A stretch of 8,762 nucleotides of DNA. Origin: Bacteroidota bacterium. GTDB lineage: Bacteria > Bacteroidota > Ignavibacteria > Kapaibacteriales > UBA2268. Location: contig JAKIZN010000048.1 of assembly GCA_022708005.1 (NCBI GenBank), positions 1 through 8,762 on the forward strand, read 5' to 3'. Positions 7,501 through 8,762 of this stretch are shown in pieces (position 1 is the stretch's first letter; each line of letters begins with the position of its first letter). Under the pieces are notes generated by a model. It saw nothing but the letters and a program-made list of their open reading frames with translations. It was not told the DNA's origin and searched no databases. A program made the translations under genes and the position numbers.

Positions 7501-7659
7501 TACGACTCGCATTGGGTTAGCATTATACGACTCCGTAGGAGTCGCATTGGGTTAGCATTATACGACTCCGTAGGAGTCGCATTGGGTTAGCATTATACGA
7601 CTCCGTAGGAGTCGCATTGGGTTAGCATTATACGACTCCGTAGGAGTCGCATTGGGTTA
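7501..7659 (+). repeat. tandem 35-bp repeat, each full unit carrying a 7-bp hairpin
   Basis: Units begin at 7501, 7526, 7561, 7596 and 7631. Units 2, 3 and 4 (7526-7630) are identical 35-mers. Unit 5 matches for 29 nt and then diverges from the repeat (GGGTTATGCAAT in place of GGGTTAGCATTA). Unit 1 is only 25 nt because ten bases covering the hairpin loop and most of its right arm are missing. Each full unit has CGACTCC, loop GTA and GGAGTCG (in unit 2 at 7528-7534 and 7538-7544), then CATTGGGTTAGCATTA. The copies are contiguous with no spacers, so this is not a CRISPR array. Confidence 0.95.
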
Positions 7660-7673
7660 TGCAATCTTATTTT

Positions 7674-7700
7674 CTACAAACATCAAATCCCTTCGGGATT
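7674..7700 (-). repeat. REP-like hairpin with ATGTTTGTAG tail, inverted copy
   Basis: AATCCC (7686-7691), loop TTC and GGGATT (7695-7700) form a 6-bp hairpin. Read on the minus strand it becomes AATCCCGAAGGGATT followed by TGATGTTTGTAG, the counterpart of the forward copy at 7453-7480. The two copies face each other across the 35-bp tandem array. Confidence 0.7.
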
Positions 7701-7724
7701 AAACCCCAATAATGCATCTGACCC

Positions 7725-7744
7725 CCTTATAAGACAGCCCCATC
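7725..7744 (-). repeat. right terminal inverted repeat
   Basis: CCTTATAAGACAGCCCCATC is the reverse complement of the left end apart from one base. It closes the 390-bp element 141 bp upstream of the subtilase start codon. DNA outside it (from 7746) has no similarity to the left flank. Confidence 0.75.
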
Positions 7745-7885
7745 TGGAGAAATTAGAGTTGGCAATGGGAAAGTTTCTATTACATTATTTAGATTAATTG
7801 CAATATTTTTGTTAATTTGTCAATTGCGTACTTGGCTTTTTGCTGAGTTTCAATTGGCATTTTTTGATGTTTATATGGTGTTGCT
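7745..7885 (+). other. upstream region of the subtilase gene
   Basis: This AT-rich 141-bp leader lies between the right end of the element and the subtilase start. It must hold the subtilase promoter unless that promoter lies in or before the element. Apart from the -7-like word at 7809-7819 I see no hairpin, operator or RNA motif. The start codon at 7886 has only a weak upstream GGTG (7877-7880), which is common in Bacteroidota. Confidence 0.5.
7809..7819 (+). promoter_or_regulatory. candidate -7 promoter element for the subtilase gene
   Basis: TTGTTAATTTG differs at one position from the word before folD (TTGTAAATTTG) and sits 66 nt upstream of the start codon at 7886. The overlapping TATTTTTG at 7804-7811 is an exact TAnnTTTG match, so either could be the -7 box. 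No well-placed -33 TTG is seen. Confidence 0.3.
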
Positions 7886-8762
7886 ATGAAAAAAATCATT
7901 TACTTTTCAGTTTTTTTTATCATTTCGCTATGTGCCACAGCTTTCTCGCAAGACAAAGCGTCGCCTCTAACCCTTTTGCAACTTTATAAGTTTGAGAATG
8001 ATGCGAAGTTTAGAAAACTTCACTCAATGGAAACTTTGAGCGGTATGATAAAAGTGAATGATAAATTAGACGAAAATTTGCTTAAAATGCAAGGCGTTAA
8101 AATTAGGACTCGCGCTGGGAACATATACACAGTCAGCTTTACCTCCGAAAGCTTGAGATATTTGATGAACGCTCCCGGAATAGATTATGTGCAATTAGAT
8201 GAGCCAATCGAGCAATTATTGGACTCGGCGCGTAGCGGGATTGGCACCGACGCCGTACATATCGGCACAGTGCTAAATTCAACTGGATTTACCGGTAAAG
8301 GAGTAATAGTTGGGATAGTCGATTCGGGATTTGATTACGCCAATCCAGTATTTTATGATTCAGTATCTAACAAATTGCGTATAAGCAGAGTTTGGGAGCT
8401 AAAGAAAGAGGGACGCCCGCCAGTTGGCTACGACTATGGAAATGAACTACTTACTCCAGAAGAAATATATGCAGAAAAATACGACATCAATACTTCTTCT
8501 CATGGCACACATGTTGGGTCAATAGCGGCAGGCAATGGCAATTTAAGCGATTCCCGCTTAATTGGAATGGCGCCAGAAGCAGAATTGGTGTTTGTCGGCA
8601 TACGTCCCGAGCCAGAAGAGTGGAAAAGCAGCGGAGTAAGCTCGGTTATCGATGCTTTCAGCTACATATTTGACTATGCGGAATCGCAAGGCAAGCCGGC
8701 GGTTATTAATCTCAGTTGGGGCATTTCTATCGGTCCGCGTAATGGCACTTCTTTATTTAATC
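7886..8762 (+). CDS. secreted subtilisin-like serine protease (S8 family), N-terminal part (runs off right edge)
   Basis: The frame is open for 292 codons to the window end. A signal peptide (MKKIIYFSVFFIISLCATAFSQ, probable cut after S21) is followed by a pro-region at about 22-115. The start of the peptidase S8 domain is next: GKGVIVGIVDSGFDYANP holds the catalytic Asp146 and SSHGTHVGSIAAGNG the catalytic His206. LIGMAPEAELVFV and the substrate-pocket strand VINLSWGISIGPRNGTSL (273-290) follow in the family order. The catalytic Ser (GTS motif) and oxyanion Asn must lie beyond the edge, so activity cannot be confirmed. The 80-100 region (VSFTSESLRYLMNAPGIDYVQLDEPIE) resembles an inhibitor-type propeptide. 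A C-terminal T9SS sorting domain would be expected in this type of organism but is not visible. The gene is downstream of the hairpin-rich element and probably transcribed on its own. Confidence 0.92.
   Translation, partial: MKKIIYFSVFFIISLCATAFSQDKASPLTLLQLYKFENDAKFRKLHSMETLSGMIKVNDKLDENLLKMQGVKIRTRAGNIYTVSFTSESLRYLMNAPGIDYVQLDEPIEQLLDSARSGIGTDAVHIGTVLNSTGFTGKGVIVGIVDSGFDYANPVFYDSVSNKLRISRVWELKKEGRPPVGYDYGNELLTPEEIYAEKYDINTSSHGTHVGSIAAGNGNLSDSRLIGMAPEAELVFVGIRPEPEEWKSSGVSSVIDAFSYIFDYAESQGKPAVINLSWGISIGPRNGTSLFN

Larger units (their letters stand above)
7355..7744. mobile_element. MITE-like non-autonomous element, 390 bp, with 20-bp terminal inverted repeats and hairpin-rich core
   Basis: The left end (7355-7374, GATGGGGCTGTCTCATAAGG) is the reverse complement of the right end (7725-7744) at 19 of 20 positions, with a single C/A mismatch (7368 against 7731). 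The match extends one base outward (7354 with 7745). The interior has no ORF of meaningful length and no transposase remnant that I recognise. It is filled with hairpins: 7383-7401, 7403-7435, 7453-7467, four in the 7526-7659 tandem array, and 7686-7700. Small size, TIRs, no coding capacity and an intergenic position fit a miniature inverted-repeat element moved in trans by an insertion sequence elsewhere in the genome. If the true tips are GGGG...CCCC (7358-7741), the flanks AGAT and ATCT are palindromic and not a clear direct duplication, so a target-site duplication is not demonstrated. The transposase family is not assigned. Confidence 0.65.

Noticed and set aside
7501..7659. Possible CRISPR array
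   Set aside because: The 35-bp repeats are contiguous and identical, with no unique spacers between them, and no cas gene is in the window.

Overview
The window looks like a chromosomal stretch from an AT-rich member of the Bacteroidota/Chlorobiota (FCB) group; a Kapabacteria- or Ignavibacteria-like lineage would fit. This rests on three things. There is a giant secreted protein ending in what looks like a type IX secretion (T9SS) type A sorting domain. Intergenic regions carry TAnnTTTG-like promoter words instead of E. coli-type -10 boxes. The style of the secreted Asp-box propeller and of the subtilase is also typical of the group. The placement is an inference; no rRNA or other phylogenetic marker is present.

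Layout from left to right. (1) 1-508, minus strand: the N-terminal half of a polytopic membrane protein of the LPG-synthase-TM/UPF0104 flippase-like family, running off the left edge. (2) 509-789: an AT-rich divergent promoter region. (3) 790-5589, plus: a 1599-residue secreted modular protein with a signal peptide, an Asp-box beta-propeller, FnIII-like modules, a jelly-roll-like module, a duplicated GWNMIST module, a 'GDEIGAF' module and a C-terminal sorting domain. (4) 5668-6555 and 6548-7285, plus: folD and an RluA-family pseudouridine synthase gene that overlap by 8 nt and probably form a two-gene operon. (5) 7286-7885: a 600-nt non-coding stretch holding a 390-bp element bounded by 20-bp terminal inverted repeats. 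Its interior is packed with hairpins, including a 35-bp tandem repeat. (6) 7886-8762, plus: the N-terminal part of a secreted subtilisin-like protease, cut by the right edge before its catalytic serine.

The two secreted proteins plausibly act outside the cell or at its surface, the first through T9SS. folD (one-carbon metabolism) and the pseudouridine synthase (RNA modification) are housekeeping genes with no evident functional link to them. The part least explained by known gene families is the hairpin-rich, TIR-bounded element at 7355-7744. It looks like a non-autonomous transposable element (MITE-like) carrying REP-like hairpins. It has no visible coding capacity and is the best candidate for something undescribed.
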